In this document: positions 13,219 to 23,949 of the stretch, one piece after another
How positions within the stretch are numbered: position 1 is the stretch's first letter
Layout: each line of letters opens with the position of its first letter
Source of the DNA: Piscinibacter aquaticus
GTDB taxonomy: Bacteria > Pseudomonadota > Gammaproteobacteria > Burkholderiales > Burkholderiaceae_C
Direction: 5' to 3'
Length of the DNA: 64,000 bases
Assembly (NCBI GenBank): GCA_007994965.1
Contig: VOPW01000001.1
Span: 3,224,001-3,288,000 of the forward strand
Translations under genes and position numbers: made by a program
Notes under the pieces: model-generated
Databases searched by the model: none
Seen by the model: only the letters and a program-made list of their open reading frames with translations
Told to the model about the DNA's origin: nothing

Positions 13219-13455
13219 TCAGCTGGCCGGATGCTGCTTCTCGTACTCGGCACGATGCGCCTCGCCACAAAACACGCCACCGCGGCCCGGAAGTGCGTCA
13301 TGCGCCGGCAGGTGCACGCCGCACTGGCGGCAGGCCACCATCGGCTGGACCTCGGCATCCCGCTGCGGCCGCGCCGCCGGCGCATCGCCGCGCCGTTTGC
13401 CGCGGACCAGCCAGACCAGCGCCACCACGGCAAGCACCAGCAACAGGTACTTCAT
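13219..13455 (-). CDS. small membrane-anchored PP0621-family protein
   Basis: The 78-residue product has one N-terminal transmembrane helix (YLLLVLAVVALVWLV), a basic stop-transfer stretch RGKRRG, then a soluble tail with three cysteines in ACRQCGVHLP and VFCGEAHRAEY. The family is conserved beside pilS in many beta- and gammaproteobacteria; its function is unknown. The cysteines suggest a zinc ribbon or redox site facing the cytoplasm. It sits 18 bases before pilS and 3 bases after the CcsA-like gene, in one apparent transcript. Confidence 0.8.
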   Translation of the reverse strand: MKYLLLVLAVVALVWLVRGKRRGDAPAARPQRDAEVQPMVACRQCGVHLPAHDALPGRGGVFCGEAHRAEYEKQHPAS

Positions 13456-13458
13456 CGC

Positions 13459-14276
13459 TCAGCCCGGCGCCCGCTGCAGCACGATCTCCAGCACGAAGCG
13501 CGAGCCGACGTAGGCCAGCAGCAGCAGCGCCGCTCCACCGTAGAGCCAGCGCGTGGCCAGCGGGCCGCGCCACCCGAAGGCCCGGCGCCCGGCCAGCAGC
13601 GCCGCGAAGACGACCCAGCCCAGCATCGAGAACACTGTCTTGTGGTCCCAGCGCCAGGGCTGCGCATACCACGCACCGAGCAGCAGGGCGGCCGACAGGA
13701 CGACGAAGCCCGCACCGACGAAGCGGAACGTCAGCCGCTCCAGCCGCAGCAGCGGCATGCCGGCCGGCGCTTCGCCCGCCACGCGCTGACGCATCTGCTG
13801 CTCGGCACGGTTGAGCATCGCGCCGTGAAGCACGGCGGCGCCGAACAGGCCGTAGGACGCGATGCCGAGCACCCAGTGCAGCGGCGCCCAGCGCGACAGC
13901 GCGTGCGGACGGAGTTCCCCGGGAACAGATAGGCCAGCAGCACCGTCGCGGCACCGAGCAGCGCGAGGGCGCGTCGAACGCCGCCGAGGGGCAGGAAGCG
14001 GCTCTCGACCGCGTAGACGGCCAGCACCAGCCACATCGTCACCGACAGCGCCGGCGCGAAGCCGAATCGCGCGCCGGACGTCGCGGCACCGAGTCCGGTG
14101 ATGTCGGCAAGGATGGCCAGCGCATGCGCGATCCAGCCCGCCAGCAAGGTGCCGCGCACGGCCGACTCGCGCTCCGCCGGTACCAGGCCGGCCGCTGCAT
14201 AGGCGACGAGCGCCACCAGCGTCGGCAGGCCGAGTGCCCAGGCCATCGCCCCGTGGGGGCCGAACGATAAAATCAT
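13459..14276 (-). CDS. CcsA/YpjD-type cytochrome c assembly membrane protein (frameshifted near 13920)
   Basis: The roughly 272-residue product has eight or more hydrophobic helices. The motif WALGIAS-like stretch PLHWVLGIASYGLF and the heme-handling region YAQPWRWDHKTVFSMLGWVVFAALL place it in the CcsA/HemX/YpjD family, which handles heme during cytochrome c maturation or plays an unknown role next to ffh. One C is lost in a C run near 13920 (LFPG then ELRPHALS). ATG at 14276 is preferred to the GTG two codons earlier. It is divergent from ffh, a neighbour seen widely in proteobacteria. Confidence 0.85.
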
Positions 14277-14323
14277 CCGCACAGTGTACTTTCGCGCCCC
14301 GGGCTCACCGGCCGCGCTGCCCC

Positions 14324-15723
14324 ATGGCTTCCACCCTCACCGAACGACTGAGTCGCGCCGTCAAGACGATGCGCGGCCGGGCCCGCATCACCGAGAGCAA
14401 CGTCCAGGAGATGCTGCGAGAGGTGCGCATGGCGCTGCTCGAGGCCGACGTCGCGCTGCCGGTGGTGCGCGACTTCATCGCGCGGGTGAAGGACAAGGCG
14501 CTCGGCGCCGAGGTGGTGGGCTCGCTGACGCCGGGCCGGCGCTGGTGGGGATCGTCAACCGCGAGCTCGCGGCGACGATGGGCGATGTGGACGCGTCAGG
14601 GTCCCCCAAGGGCCCGGCCGACATCAACCTCGCCGCGCAGCCCCCGGCGGTCATCCTGATGGCCGGCCTGCAGGGTGCCGGCAAGACCACCACCACCGCC
14701 AAGCTGGCGCGCCACCTGATCGAGAAGCGCAAGAAGAAGGTGCTGACCGTCTCCGCCGACGTCTATCGCCCGGCGGCCATCGAGCAGCTCAAGACGGTGA
14801 CGAAGCAGGCGGGTGCCGAGTGGTTCCCTTCCACGGCCGCCGACAAGCCGCTGGACATCGCCCGCGCCGCGCTCGACCACGCCAAGCGCCACTACTTCGA
14901 CGTGCTGCTCGTCGACACCGCCGGCCGTCTGGCGATCGACGAGGCGCTGATGAAGGAGATCGCCGAGCTGCATTCGGCGCTCAACCCGGTCGAGACGCTG
15001 TTCGTCGTCGATGCGATGCAGGGCCAGGACGCGATCAACACGGCGAAGGCCTTCAAGGAAGCGCTGCCGCTCACCGGCATCGTGCTGACCAAGATGGACG
15101 GCGACTCGCGCGGCGGCGCGGCGCTGTCGGTGCGGCAGATCACCGGCGCGCCGATCAAGTTTGCCGGCACCAGCGAGAAGATCGACGGGCTGGAAGTCTT
15201 CGACGCCCAGCGCCACGCCGGCCGCGTGCTCGGCATGGGCGACATCGTCGCGCTGGTCGAGGAGGTGCAGAAGGGCGTCGACATCGCGGCGGCGCAGAAG
15301 CTGGCCGAGAAGGTCAAGTCGGGCGATGCCTTCGACCTCAACGACTTCCTGATGCAGATCTCGCAGATGAAGAAGATGGGCGGGCTGTCGGGGCTGATGG
15401 ACAAGCTGCCGACGCAGCTCACCGGCGGCAAGACGCCGAACATCGGCCAGTCCGACATGGATCGCGCCGAGCGCGACGTGCGCCGCATGGAAGGCATCAT
15501 CTGCTCGATGACGCCGCTCGAGCGACGCAAGCCCGAGCTGATCAAGGCCACCCGCAAGCGCCGCATCGCTGCGGGCGCCGGCGTTCAGGTGCAGGACGTC
15601 AACCGGCTGCTCAACCAGTTCGAGCAGATGCAGGGGATGATGAAGAAGATGAAGGGCGGCGGCCTGATGAAGATGATGAAGCGCATGGGCGGCGGCATGA
15701 AGCTGCCCGGCGGCCCGCGTTGA
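14324..15723 (+). CDS. ffh: signal recognition particle protein Ffh (frameshifted near 14537)
   Basis: Ffh binds 4.5S RNA and nascent membrane-protein signal sequences, then docks with FtsY at the membrane. The N domain (TERLSRAVKTMRGRARI) is followed by the G domain with AGLQGAGKTTTTAKLA, LLVDTAGRL and TKMDGDSRGGAAL, and the methionine-rich M domain ending in KKMKGGGLMKMMKRMGG. One base is missing near 14537: LTPG should continue as QALVGIVNRE, and the restored Gln codon creates CCAGG. ftsY, its receptor, lies 700 bases downstream in the opposite direction. Confidence 0.95.
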
Positions 15724-15733
15724 GAATGCCGGC

Positions 15734-16416
15734 ATGACCGATTGGCTCCTGATCCTTCTGGCCGTCGCTGCCGTGGCGCTGGTCGCACTGGCGGTTCTTC
15801 GCCGCCGCTCCACGCCCTCGCGACCGGCCGACGAACGCCGCCTCGACACGGTGGCCGCCTGGCCCCCGCGGCGACGCGCATCCTGACCAGCGCCGAGCGC
15901 CGGGCCTATTCCACGCTCGAACGCGCACTTCCCGGCTACATGATCCTCGCGCAGGTTCCGCTGGCACGCTTCCTGAAGGTGCCCACGCGCAACTCCTACA
16001 CCGAATGGCTGCGCCGCATGGGCACCCAGTGCGCTGACCTGGTGGTGTGCGACATGGCCTCCGAAGTGCTGGCGGTGGTGAACGTGCAGCCGCCGGCCGG
16101 CAGCGAGAGCGAGCGAGCGCGCAAGCGGCTCAATCGCATGGCGCGCGTGCTCAAGGCCGCCGGCATTCCGATGCACGTGTGGACCGACAACGCACTGCCG
16201 TCGGTGGAGGCTGCGCGCGAGATGGTGATGCCGAAGGCGGCCTCGGCAGCGCCCCAGGCCACGCCGGCCGCGCGACCGAACCCACTGGAGGAGGCCGGCC
16301 GCGACGATTCGCTGGACGAACGCATCGAGGTGCGCGAGCCGCCGCCGTCGACCTGGTTCGACGAATTCAGCACCAGCCCCGCGCCGCTGAGCGGCACGGA
16401 CAAGCGCTCCGGCTGA
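15734..16416 (+). CDS. DUF2726 protein with N-terminal membrane anchor (frameshifted near 15865)
   Basis: The start codon 10 bases after ffh gives MTDWLLILLAVAAVALVALA, one transmembrane helix. The frame then breaks in a C run near 15865 and continues as RILTSAERRAYSTLERAL, the start of a DUF2726 domain, which has a nuclease-like fold, ending about residue 165 (IPMHVWTDNALPSVEAAR). The last 60 residues are low-complexity and acidic. The function is unknown. Its place between ffh and ftsY, and its membrane anchor, make a link to protein targeting or to inner-membrane nucleic acid conceivable but unproven. Confidence 0.75.
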
Positions 16417-16425
16417 ACCGCAGCC

Positions 16426-17454
16426 TCAGCCGAGCAGCGCCTGCGCGAACTCGCGGGCGTCGAAGGTCTGCAGGTCTTCGAGCTTCTCGCCGACGCCGAT
16501 GAAATAGACCGGCAGCGGCTGCGCGCGCTGTCGGCCCCACAGCGCCAGGGCGGCGAGAACGCCACCCTTGGCCGTGCCATCGAGCTTGGTGATGATCACG
16601 CCGGTGAGCCCCAGTGCGGCATCGAAGGCCTGCACCTGCGACAGCGCGTTCTGCCCGGTATTGCCGTCGACCACCAGCAGCACCTCGTGCGGTGCGCCGT
16701 CCTGAGCCTTGGCGATGGTCCGGCGGATCTTCTTCAGCTCTTCCATCAGGTGGGCCTGGGTGGTCAGCCGCCCTGCGGTGTCGGCGATCACGACGTCGCA
16801 GCCACGTGCCTTGCCGGCCACGACGGCGTCGTAGGTCACCGCCGCCGGGTCGCCGCCTTCCTGGCTGACGATCTCCACCCGGTTGCGATCGGCCCACACC
16901 AGCAGCTGCTCGCGGGCCGCCGCGCGGAAGGTGTCGGCCGCGGCCAGCAGCACCTTCTGCTCGGCCTCGGCGAGATGGCGCGTGAGCTTGCCGATGCTCG
17001 TGGTCTTGCCGGCGCCGTTGACGCCGACGACCATGATCACCGTCGGCGTGTGTTCGCCAACCCGCAGCGGCCGCTGCAGCGGTCGCAGCAGTTCGGCCAC
17101 GGCATCCGCCAGCAGCGCCTTCACCGCCGCAGGCTCGGTCGCCTTGGCCTCCTTGACCCGGCGCTTCAGGTCGTCGAGCAGAAACTGCGTGGCCTGCACA
17201 CCGGCATCCGCCATCAGCAAGGCGGACTCGAGTTCCTCGTAGAGCGCATCGTCGATCTGCGTGCCCGTGAAGACCTGCGCGATGCCGCTGCCGGTGCGGC
17301 GCAGGCCCTGCCGCAGCTTGTCGAGCCAGCCGCGGCGCTCCGGCTCGGCCGGGGCCGACTGCGCGGCAGCGATCGGTGCCGGTGCGACGGCCTGGTCGGT
17401 CGAAGGCGGGGCGGCCGGCGCCGGCGCGACCTTTTTCTTGAAGAAGCTGAACAT
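16426..17454 (-). CDS. ftsY: signal recognition particle receptor FtsY
   Basis: FtsY is the SRP receptor GTPase at the inner membrane. The 342-residue protein is intact. It begins MFSFFKKKVAP, a short membrane-binding start followed by a Pro/Ala-rich spacer, so the usual long acidic A domain is reduced. The NG domain follows: VVGVNGAGKTTSIGKL, DTFRAAAREQL, VIADTAGRL and TKLDGTAKGGVLAAL, ending GVGEKLEDLQTFDAREF. It converges with the DUF2726 gene, 9 bases apart, with no terminator visible between them. Confidence 0.96.
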   Translation of the reverse strand: MFSFFKKKVAPAPAAPPSTDQAVAPAPIAAAQSAPAEPERRGWLDKLRQGLRRTGSGIAQVFTGTQIDDALYEELESALLMADAGVQATQFLLDDLKRRVKEAKATEPAAVKALLADAVAELLRPLQRPLRVGEHTPTVIMVVGVNGAGKTTSIGKLTRHLAEAEQKVLLAAADTFRAAAREQLLVWADRNRVEIVSQEGGDPAAVTYDAVVAGKARGCDVVIADTAGRLTTQAHLMEELKKIRRTIAKAQDGAPHEVLLVVDGNTGQNALSQVQAFDAALGLTGVIITKLDGTAKGGVLAALALWGRQRAQPLPVYFIGVGEKLEDLQTFDAREFAQALLG

Positions 17455-17502
17455 CGGGGAAAGCCGGAAGGAGGGCCGCGGAAGCGGAACCCGAAGCCGC
17501 GT

Positions 17503-17508
17503 TATACT
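17503..17508 (+). promoter_or_regulatory. -10 element of the tRNA-Met promoter
   Basis: TATACT stands 10 bases before the mature tRNA 5' end and is followed by CGCGGGCTC, a G/C-rich discriminator of the kind linked to stringent and growth-rate control. The same TATACTCGCGGGCTC string recurs in front of rplU. No good -35 is seen. Confidence 0.6.
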
Positions 17509-17518
17509 CGCGGGCTCA

Positions 17519-17595
<77 letters not shown>

Positions 17596-17693
17596 GAACA
17601 CACACAACGGCTCCTCGTCTGCCCCCAGACCGGGAGCCGTTTCGATCTCTGACCCTGCCACCCTCTGCCAACAACAGCCACTGGATCCACACC

Positions 17694-18074
17694 ATGTACC
17701 GCTGTTTCGCCGCTCTCCTCGCCTCGCTGCTGATTTCCGGCGGCGCCTTCGCGCAAAGCCTGCGCGCCTTCACGCCGAATGCCCTGCGCGGCACGATCGA
17801 GGTGCTGCAGTCGCCCGAGGTGGCCCTCAACGGCAAGCCGGCGCGGCTGGCCGCCAGCGCCCGCATCTTCGGCCCGGACAACCTGATCAAGGTGCCGGCC
17901 TCGATCGTGGGCCAGAAACTGGTCGTGAACTACACGCTCGACGGCCAGGGCTTCGTTCGCGACGTCTGGGTCCTCACCGAGAGCGAGGCGGCGAAGAAGC
18001 CGTGGCCGACCACTGCCGCCGAAGCACAGGCCCGGCGCTTCGATAGCGTGTCTCAGGTCTGGATCAAGCCCTGA
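17694..18074 (+). CDS. conserved exported protein of unknown function
   Basis: The 126-residue product has a Sec signal peptide ([17 protein letters not shown], cleavage after AFA) and a periplasmic domain of about 105 residues with no family I can name; it contains [28 protein letters not shown] and ends [10 protein letters not shown]. There is no cysteine in the mature part and no membrane segment. The start of miaB follows after 10 bases, so the two may share a transcript. The mature domain has beta-rich character, resembling small periplasmic proteins common in Burkholderiales. Confidence 0.75.
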   Translation: MYRCFAALLASLLISGGAFAQSLRAFTPNALRGTIEVLQSPEVALNGKPARLAASARIFGPDNLIKVPASIVGQKLVVNYTLDGQGFVRDVWVLTESEAAKKPWPTTAAEAQARRFDSVSQVWIKP

Positions 18075-18084
18075 GGAGCGCGCC

Positions 18085-19436
18085 ATGAGCAGCACAGCTG
18101 GCAAGAAGGTCTTCATCAAGACCTTCGGCTGCCAGATGAACGAGTACGACTCGGACAAGATGGCCGACGTGCTCCAGGCGGCCGAAGGCTACGAGCCGAC
18201 GAGCAACGTCGACGACGCCGATCTCATCCTCTTCAACACCTGCTCGGTGCGCGAGAAGGCGCAGGAGAAGGTGTTCAGCGACCTCGGCCGCGTCAAGCAC
18301 CTGAAGGCCAAGGGCGTGCTGATCGGCGTCGGCGGCTGCGTGGCCAGCCAGGAAGGCGCCGCGATCATCGAGCGTGCGCCCTACGTCGACGTGGTATTCG
18401 GCCCGCAGACGCTGCACCGCCTGCCCGAAATGCTCGCGCGGCGCACGCAGCTGCGCCGCCCGCAGGTGGACATCAGCTTCCCGGAAATCGAGAAGTTCGA
18501 CCACCTGCCGCCGCCGCGCAAGGAAGGCGCCAGCGCCTTCGTGTCGATCATGGAAGGCTGCTCGAAATACTGCAGCTACTGCGTGGTGCCGTACACGCGC
18601 GGCGAGGAAGTGTCGCGCCCGTTCGACGACGTGCTGACCGAAGTGGCCGGCCCGGCCGACCAGGGCGTCAAGGAAGTGACGCTGCTCGGGCAGAACGTCA
18701 ATGCCTACCGCGGGGCGATGGGCGACAGCGGCGAGATTGCCGATTTCGCGCTGCTGATCGAGTACGTGGCCGAGATCCCCGGCATCGAGCGCATCCGCTA
18801 CACCACCAGTCACCCGAACGAGTTCACGCAGCGGCTGATCGACGTCTATGCACGCGTGCCCAAGCTGGTGAACCACCTCCACCTGCCCGTGCAGCACGGC
18901 AGCGACCGCATCCTGATGGCGATGAAGCGCGGCTACACCGCGATGGAGTACAAGAGCACGATCCGCAAGCTGCGCGCCGTGCGCCCCGACATCAGCCTGT
19001 CCAGCGACTTCATCGTCGGCTTCCCGGGCGAGACGGAAGACGACCACGCACGCACGATGAAGCTGATCGAGGACATCGGCTTCGACAACAGTTTCAGCTT
19101 CGTCTACAGCGCGCGCCCTGGCACTCCGGCGGCGAACCCGCCGACGACACGCCGCAGACGGTGAAGCTGCAGCGGCTGCAGCAACTGCAGGCCGCGATCG
19201 AGGCCAACGCACGGCGGATCGGCGAATCGCGTGTCGGTACGCGGCAGCGCATCCTGGTCGAAGGCCCTTCGCGCAAGGACGCCAGCGAACTGATGGGCCG
19301 CACCGAGTGCAACCGCATCGTCAATTTCGCCGGCATGCCGCGCCTGATCGGCCAGATGATCGACGTGCAGATCTCCCAGGCCTACCCGCACTCGCTGCGC
19401 GGGGAAGTCGTGACGGCCGAAGCCGCAGCCGTCTGA
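18085..19436 (+). CDS. miaB: tRNA-2-methylthio-N6-dimethylallyladenosine synthase MiaB (frameshifted near 19138)
   Basis: MiaB is a radical-SAM methylthiotransferase that converts i6A37 to ms2i6A37 in tRNAs reading UNN codons. The N-terminal cluster-binding domain has [24 protein letters not shown] and GVGGCVASQ; the radical-SAM cluster motif is [17 protein letters not shown]; then [21 protein letters not shown] and a C-terminal TRAM domain ending PHSLRGEVV. The frame breaks near 19138, where ARPGTPAAN should continue as an A-D-D-T-P-Q stretch; one G of a CCCGG-like context is missing. Confidence 0.95.
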
Positions 19437-19440
19437 TCGC

Positions 19441-19720
19441 TCAGCCCGGCGCGCGGCGCCAGCCGGCCCACCACAGGGATAGCGATCCACTGGCCAGCAT
19501 CAGTGCATAGCCGGCCATCTTGCCGTCGCGCCCGAAGATCACCAGCGCCGCGATCAACCCCAAGGTGCAGCCGGCCGATGCCCAGAGCGCGAGGCGCATG
19601 AAGCCGGCCGGCCTGAGCTCGCGCCACCAGACCAGCGCGCCAACGCGGTGGTGATGACCCCACACCGACCGCCGGAGCGAAGAAATTGAGCAGGTGCCAG
19701 AGAGCGTCGAGAGGGCCCAT
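19441..19720 (-). CDS. small membrane protein of unknown function (frameshifted near 19660)
   Basis: The start MGPLDALWHLLNFFAPAVGVG gives one hydrophobic segment. After a break near 19660 the frame resumes with WWRELRPAGFMRLAL, a second helix (WASAGCTLGLIAALVIFG), RDGKMAGY and a third helix (LMLASGSLSLWWAGW). Proteins with a LWHLLNFFAPA start and a GRDGKM loop are widespread in Burkholderiales but, as far as I know, uncharacterised. It sits between the miaB stop (5 bases away, convergent) and hemA (divergent). Confidence 0.6.
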
Positions 19721-19823
19721 TCGCCAAGGCGGGAGGTTCGTGGGAAGATGCGCGGCAGCTTGACGGTCATCAAGCCCAGGCTGCGGGCCGCTGCGAAGAT
19801 GCCGGCCGACGGGTTCCGAATTT

Positions 19824-19829
19824 TATAAT
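19824..19829 (+). promoter_or_regulatory. -10 element at hemA, spaced for a leaderless transcript
   Basis: A consensus TATAAT ends six bases before the hemA ATG (CCGCAC between them). Transcription would start at or next to the A of ATG, leaving no room for a ribosome binding site. mutM and pth show the same arrangement. No convincing -35 is visible. Confidence 0.55.
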
Positions 19830-19835
19830 CCGCAC

Positions 19836-21119
19836 ATGAGCGTTTTCGCCCTCGGGCTGAACCACACCACCGCGCCGGTCGATCTGCGCGGCCGGTTTGC
19901 GTTCGCGCCCGAGCAACTCGTGCCCACGCTGCAGGCCTTCCGCGAGAAGCTGCAGCGCAGCGGCGAGGTGGCGATCGTCTCCACCTGCAATCGCACCGAG
20001 GTCTACGTCGGCGCGAGCCCGTCGCTGCTGACGCCGGCCGTCGACTGGCTGGCCCAGCTCGGTGGTGTGAGCAGCCAGACGCTGCGCCAGCACTCCTACG
20101 TGTTCGAAGGCAGCCGGGCGGCGCGCCACGCCTTCCGCGTGGCCAGCGGCCTCGATTCGATGGTGCTGGGCGAGCCGCAGATCCTCGGCCAGATGAAGCA
20201 GGCCGTTCGCGAGGCCGATTCCGCTGGTACGCTGGGCACCACGCTGCACCAGATGTTCCAACGCAGCTTCGCGGTGGCCAAGGAAGTGCGCACCTCCACC
20301 GAGATCGGCGCGCATTCGATCAGCATGGCCGCGGCGGCAGTGCGCCCTGGCGTCGCAGCTGTTCGAAGATCTTCGCGAGACCAAGGTGCTGTTCGTCGGC
20401 GCCGGCGAGATGATCGAACTGGTGGCCACGCATTTCGCGGCGCGCATGCCCAAGGCGCTGGCGGTGGCCAACCGCACGCTGGAGCGCGGCGAGAAACTGG
20501 CCGGGCGCTTCGGCGCTGAGGCCTTGCGCCTGTCCGATCTGCCCACGCGCCTGGCCGACTACGACATCGTCGTGTCGTGCACCGCGAGCACCTTGCCGAT
20601 CATTGGCCTGGGCGCGGTGGAGCGCGCAATCAAGTCGCGCAAGCGCCGGCCGATGTTCATGGTCGACCGGCCGTGCCGCGCGACATCGAGCCCGAGGTCG
20701 CCCGCCTGTCCGACGTCTATCTGTATACCGTCGACGATCTGTCGGCGCTGGTCCAGACCGCTGGCGAGAAGCGACAGGCGGCCGTGCAGCAGGCCGAGGC
20801 GATCATCGAGACCGGCGTGCAGGGCTTCGAACACTGGCTCGGCGAGCGCGAGGCGGTACCGCTGATCAAGGCGTTGCACCAGCAGGCCGACGACTGGCGC
20901 CATGCCGAGATCGCGCGGGCTCGCAAGATGCTCGCCAAGGGCGCCGATGTCGATGCGGTGCTGGAAGCGCTGACCCGTGGTCTGACGCAGAAGATGCTGC
21001 ACGGCACGATGGCCGAGCTGCATGCGGCCGACGCCTCGCAGCGCCTGCAGCTGGCGCACACTGTCTCGAAGCTGTTCCTGCGCCAGACCCCGCGTGACCC
21101 CGCCGACGAGCGCGGTTAG
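19836..21119 (+). CDS. hemA: glutamyl-tRNA reductase HemA (two frameshifts)
   Basis: HemA reduces Glu-tRNA(Glu) with NADPH to glutamate-1-semialdehyde, the committed step of C5 heme synthesis. The N-terminus has [12 protein letters not shown] and the catalytic Cys in [10 protein letters not shown], followed by [16 protein letters not shown], the NADPH domain [15 protein letters not shown] with [20 protein letters not shown], and a C-terminal dimerisation helix region. Breaks near 20347 (extra C before CTGG) and 20680 (missing T in GACCTGGCC) both map to CCTGG. It may be translated from a leaderless message. prfA and prmC follow, a conserved hemA-prfA-prmC order. Confidence 0.95.
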
Positions 21120-21205
21120 CGCCCGCTGAGACGCCGCCGGCCGCACGAGGCCGGCCTTCGTGAGTGCCGGCATGGCACCGCCCTCTCCGCCTCTCAGCCG
21201 TTCCG

Positions 21206-22288
21206 ATGAAAGAGTCCTTCCGCCAGCAGTTCGAGCGCCTCGCGCTGCGCCTTGCCGAACTCGAGGCGACGCTCGCCGATCCGCGCATCGCCGCCGACAT
21301 GAAGCGCTTCCGCGAACTGACGCGCGAGCATGCGGAGGCAGCGTCGCTGGTCGAGCGGTTCCGCCTGTTCGAACAGCGCGAGCGCGATCTGGCCGCGGCG
21401 CAGGAGATGCTCGGCGATCCGGAGCTGGCCGCGATGGCGCAAGAGGAGATCGCCTCCGCGCGTGCCGACACCGAGCGCCTGCACGGCGAGTTGCAGGCGG
21501 CGCTGCTGCCGCGCGACCCGGACGACGTGCGCAACGCATTCCTCGAGATCCGCGCCGGCACGGGCGGCGACGAATCGGCATTGTTTGCCGGCGATCTCGC
21601 CCGCATGTACCTGCGCTATGCCGAGCGTCAGGGCTGGCGGACCGAGATCATGTCGGAGAGCGCCAGCGAACTCGGCGGCTACAAGGAAGTCGTGATCCGC
21701 GTGGAAGGCGACGGCGTGTATGGCCGGCTCAGGTTCGAGTCGGGCGGCCACCGCGTGCAGCGGGTACCGGCCACCGAGGCCCAGGGGCGCATCCACACCA
21801 GCGCCTGCACCGTGGCCGTGCTGCCGGAACCCGACGAAGCCGAGGAGATCACGCTCAATCCGGCCGAGCTCCGCATCGACACCTTCCGCGCCAGCGGCGC
21901 CGGCGGGCAGCACGTCAACAAGACCGACAGCGCGATCCGCATCACGCACCTGCCCACCGGCCTGGTGGCCGAATGCCAGGACGACCGCTCGCAGCACCGC
22001 AACAAGGCCAAGGCGATGGCGGGTGCTGCGGCGCGGCTGCGCGACAAGGAGCGCAGCGAGCGCGCCGCGAAGGAGGCGGCCACCCGCAAGGGGCTGATCG
22101 GCAGCGGCGACCGCAGCGACCGCATCCGCACCTACAACTTCCCGCAAGGCCGGCTGACCGATCACCGCATCAACCTGACGCTGTACCGGCTTCAGGCCAT
22201 CGTCGACGGCGATCTCGACGAGATCGTCGCGGCGTTGCAGGCGGCACGCGCCGCCGAGCAGCTGGCGGCGCTGGAAAGCGGCCAGTGA
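21206..22288 (+). CDS. prfA: peptide chain release factor 1
   Basis: RF1 recognises UAA and UAG and triggers peptidyl-tRNA hydrolysis. The 360-residue protein is intact. The N-terminal coiled region is followed by [41 protein letters not shown], the catalytic GGQ in [16 protein letters not shown] and the C-terminal [18 protein letters not shown] at 21206 is chosen as the first codon giving the family N-terminus [16 protein letters not shown]. Its stop overlaps the GTG of prmC, whose product methylates the Gln of this GGQ. Confidence 0.97.
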   Translation: MKESFRQQFERLALRLAELEATLADPRIAADMKRFRELTREHAEAASLVERFRLFEQRERDLAAAQEMLGDPELAAMAQEEIASARADTERLHGELQAALLPRDPDDVRNAFLEIRAGTGGDESALFAGDLARMYLRYAERQGWRTEIMSESASELGGYKEVVIRVEGDGVYGRLRFESGGHRVQRVPATEAQGRIHTSACTVAVLPEPDEAEEITLNPAELRIDTFRASGAGGQHVNKTDSAIRITHLPTGLVAECQDDRSQHRNKAKAMAGAAARLRDKERSERAAKEAATRKGLIGSGDRSDRIRTYNFPQGRLTDHRINLTLYRLQAIVDGDLDEIVAALQAARAAEQLAALESGQ

Positions 22289-23109
22289 GCACCTTGCAAG
22301 ACGCGCTGTCGGCGGCTCGCGCAGCGGGCCTCGATCGGCTGGATGCGCAACTGCTGCTCGGCCATGTGCTCGGTCGCTCGCGGGCGTGGCTGCTGGCGCA
22401 CGACGACGAGGCCCTCCCGGCGGAGCAGATCGCGACCTTCGAGGCGCTGGTGGCGCGAAGGCGCGAGGGCGAGCCGGTGGCCTACCTGCTCGGCGAGAAG
22501 GAGTTCCACGGCCTGCTGCTGCAGGTCGACGCCCGTGTACTCGTGCCGCGGCCCGACACCGAGGTGCTGGTCGACTGGGCCCTGGAACTGCTGCGTACGG
22601 AACTCGTGGCGGTGCGGCAGCCGACCGTGGCCGACCTCGGCACCGGCAGCGGCGCGATCGCGCTGGCCGTGCGCCACGCCTTCCAGGCGGCCGCGGTCAC
22701 GGCCACCGATGCCAGTGCCGAGGCGCTCGCCGTCGCCCGCGCCAATGGAGATCGCCTCGGCCTGACGGTCGAATGGCTTCAAGGCCACTGGTGGGCGCCG
22801 TTGGCGGGCCGGCGCTTCGATCTCGTGCTGTCGAATCCGCCCTACATCCGCGAGGCCGATCCGCACCGGGCTGCGCTGGTTCACGAGCCGCGCGGTGCAC
22901 TGGCGGCCGGCGCCAGCGGGCTGGACGATCTGCAAAGGATCGTTGCCGGCGCGGCTCGCCACTTGCAGCCGGGTGGTTGGCTGCTGCTGGAGCATGGCTT
23001 CGACCAGGGCGCCGACGTTGCACGGTTGCTCACGGACGCCGGCTTCGTGGGGATCGAAACGCGGGGCGATCTCGCCGGCCTGCCTCGCTGCACGGGAGGG
23101 CACCGGTAA
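22285..23109 (+). CDS. prmC: release factor glutamine methyltransferase PrmC
   Basis: PrmC methylates the Gln of the GGQ motif in release factors, raising termination efficiency. The intact 274-residue protein has the N-terminal helical domain ([20 protein letters not shown]), the SAM-binding motif [15 protein letters not shown], the catalytic NPPYIRE and a closing strand [10 protein letters not shown]. The GTG start at 22285 overlaps the prfA stop (GTGA), coupling the enzyme to its substrate protein. Confidence 0.96.
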   Translation: MSTLQDALSAARAAGLDRLDAQLLLGHVLGRSRAWLLAHDDEALPAEQIATFEALVARRREGEPVAYLLGEKEFHGLLLQVDARVLVPRPDTEVLVDWALELLRTELVAVRQPTVADLGTGSGAIALAVRHAFQAAAVTATDASAEALAVARANGDRLGLTVEWLQGHWWAPLAGRRFDLVLSNPPYIREADPHRAALVHEPRGALAAGASGLDDLQRIVAGAARHLQPGGWLLLEHGFDQGADVARLLTDAGFVGIETRGDLAGLPRCTGGHR

Positions 23110-23257
23110 GAGCGTGTCAAGCCTGTGGCGTCCATGCCGCGGCCGGGCGTGGCATCTTGGCGAAAGTGGCCAGCACACCACGACTGCGAGCAGGACACAT
23201 GGCAAAAGCCGGCCACCGGGGCGTAGCATGGCCTGACGACTTTGCGAGGAGTGCGAC

Positions 23258-23852
23258 ATGCAGAATTGCAAGTGGACGCTCACCATCGTCGCCATGCTCT
23301 CGATGCCTGCGCTGGCTGGCGAAGGCAATGGCTTGCAGTGGCGCGACGACAGCATCACCTGGGCCCGCTGGCAGGCGCGGTTGGCGCTGAGCCAGCCGAC
23401 GCCGCTGTGGCGGGCCGGCTTTGGCGAGAGCGACAGCCAGGGGGCTCAAGCCGCGCAGCCTGAGCGTGATGGGCGATTACCTCTTTGCGCGATCCCTGAC
23501 GGAAGATGGCCGCGCCAACGTTCTGCGCGCCACCAGCGGGCTCGTGCTCGGCGCGCGCCCCACGCTGTGGGCCGGGCAGCCAGGCGGCCAAAGCCGGTTT
23601 CCTGAGCAGCGACCGCCTGCCATCTTCCGACCTGCGCGGTGAGCCCGGCGCCCTGCCCTACATCGGCGTCGGCTACAGCGGCCTGGGCGGCCGCAGCGGC
23701 TGGAGCTTCAGCGCCGACTTCGGCCTGATGGCGCTGGGTGCCGGCAATGCGATTCGCCTCGGGCGTTCCGGCAACTACCAGGGGGTCGACGACTGGTGCG
23801 CGAACTGCGCCTGACGCCGGTGCTGCAGATCGGCGCCAGCTACGCCTTCTGA
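23258..23852 (+). CDS. conserved exported beta-rich protein of unknown function (at least three frameshifts)
   Basis: A signal peptide (MLSMPALAGEGNG region, cleavage after ALA) is followed by ITWARWQARLALSQ, then after a break near 23455 by LSVMGDYLFARSLTEDGRANVLRATSGLVLG, after one near 23575 by LRGEPGALPYIGVGYSG and GWSFSADFGLMALG, and after one near 23800 by LRLTPVLQIGASYAF. The ending in an aromatic residue and the alternating hydrophobic strands suggest a small outer-membrane barrel of about 200 residues. I do not know the family's function. ATG at 23258 follows GAGGAGT-like bases. Confidence 0.65.
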
Positions 23853-23949
23853 TCCACGGCGCCAGCCGGGGCCTTGAGGCCGCACGGGTGTCGCGCATCC
23901 GTGCATGCCGTATAACCTCGGGTCTTTCGCATCCAGCCCGGCCACGACC

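Noticed and set aside
21136..21155. Hairpin GCCGGCC / GGCCGGC after hemA as a terminator
   Set aside because: No U tract follows and prfA starts 50 bases later; possibly a weak attenuator, not callable.
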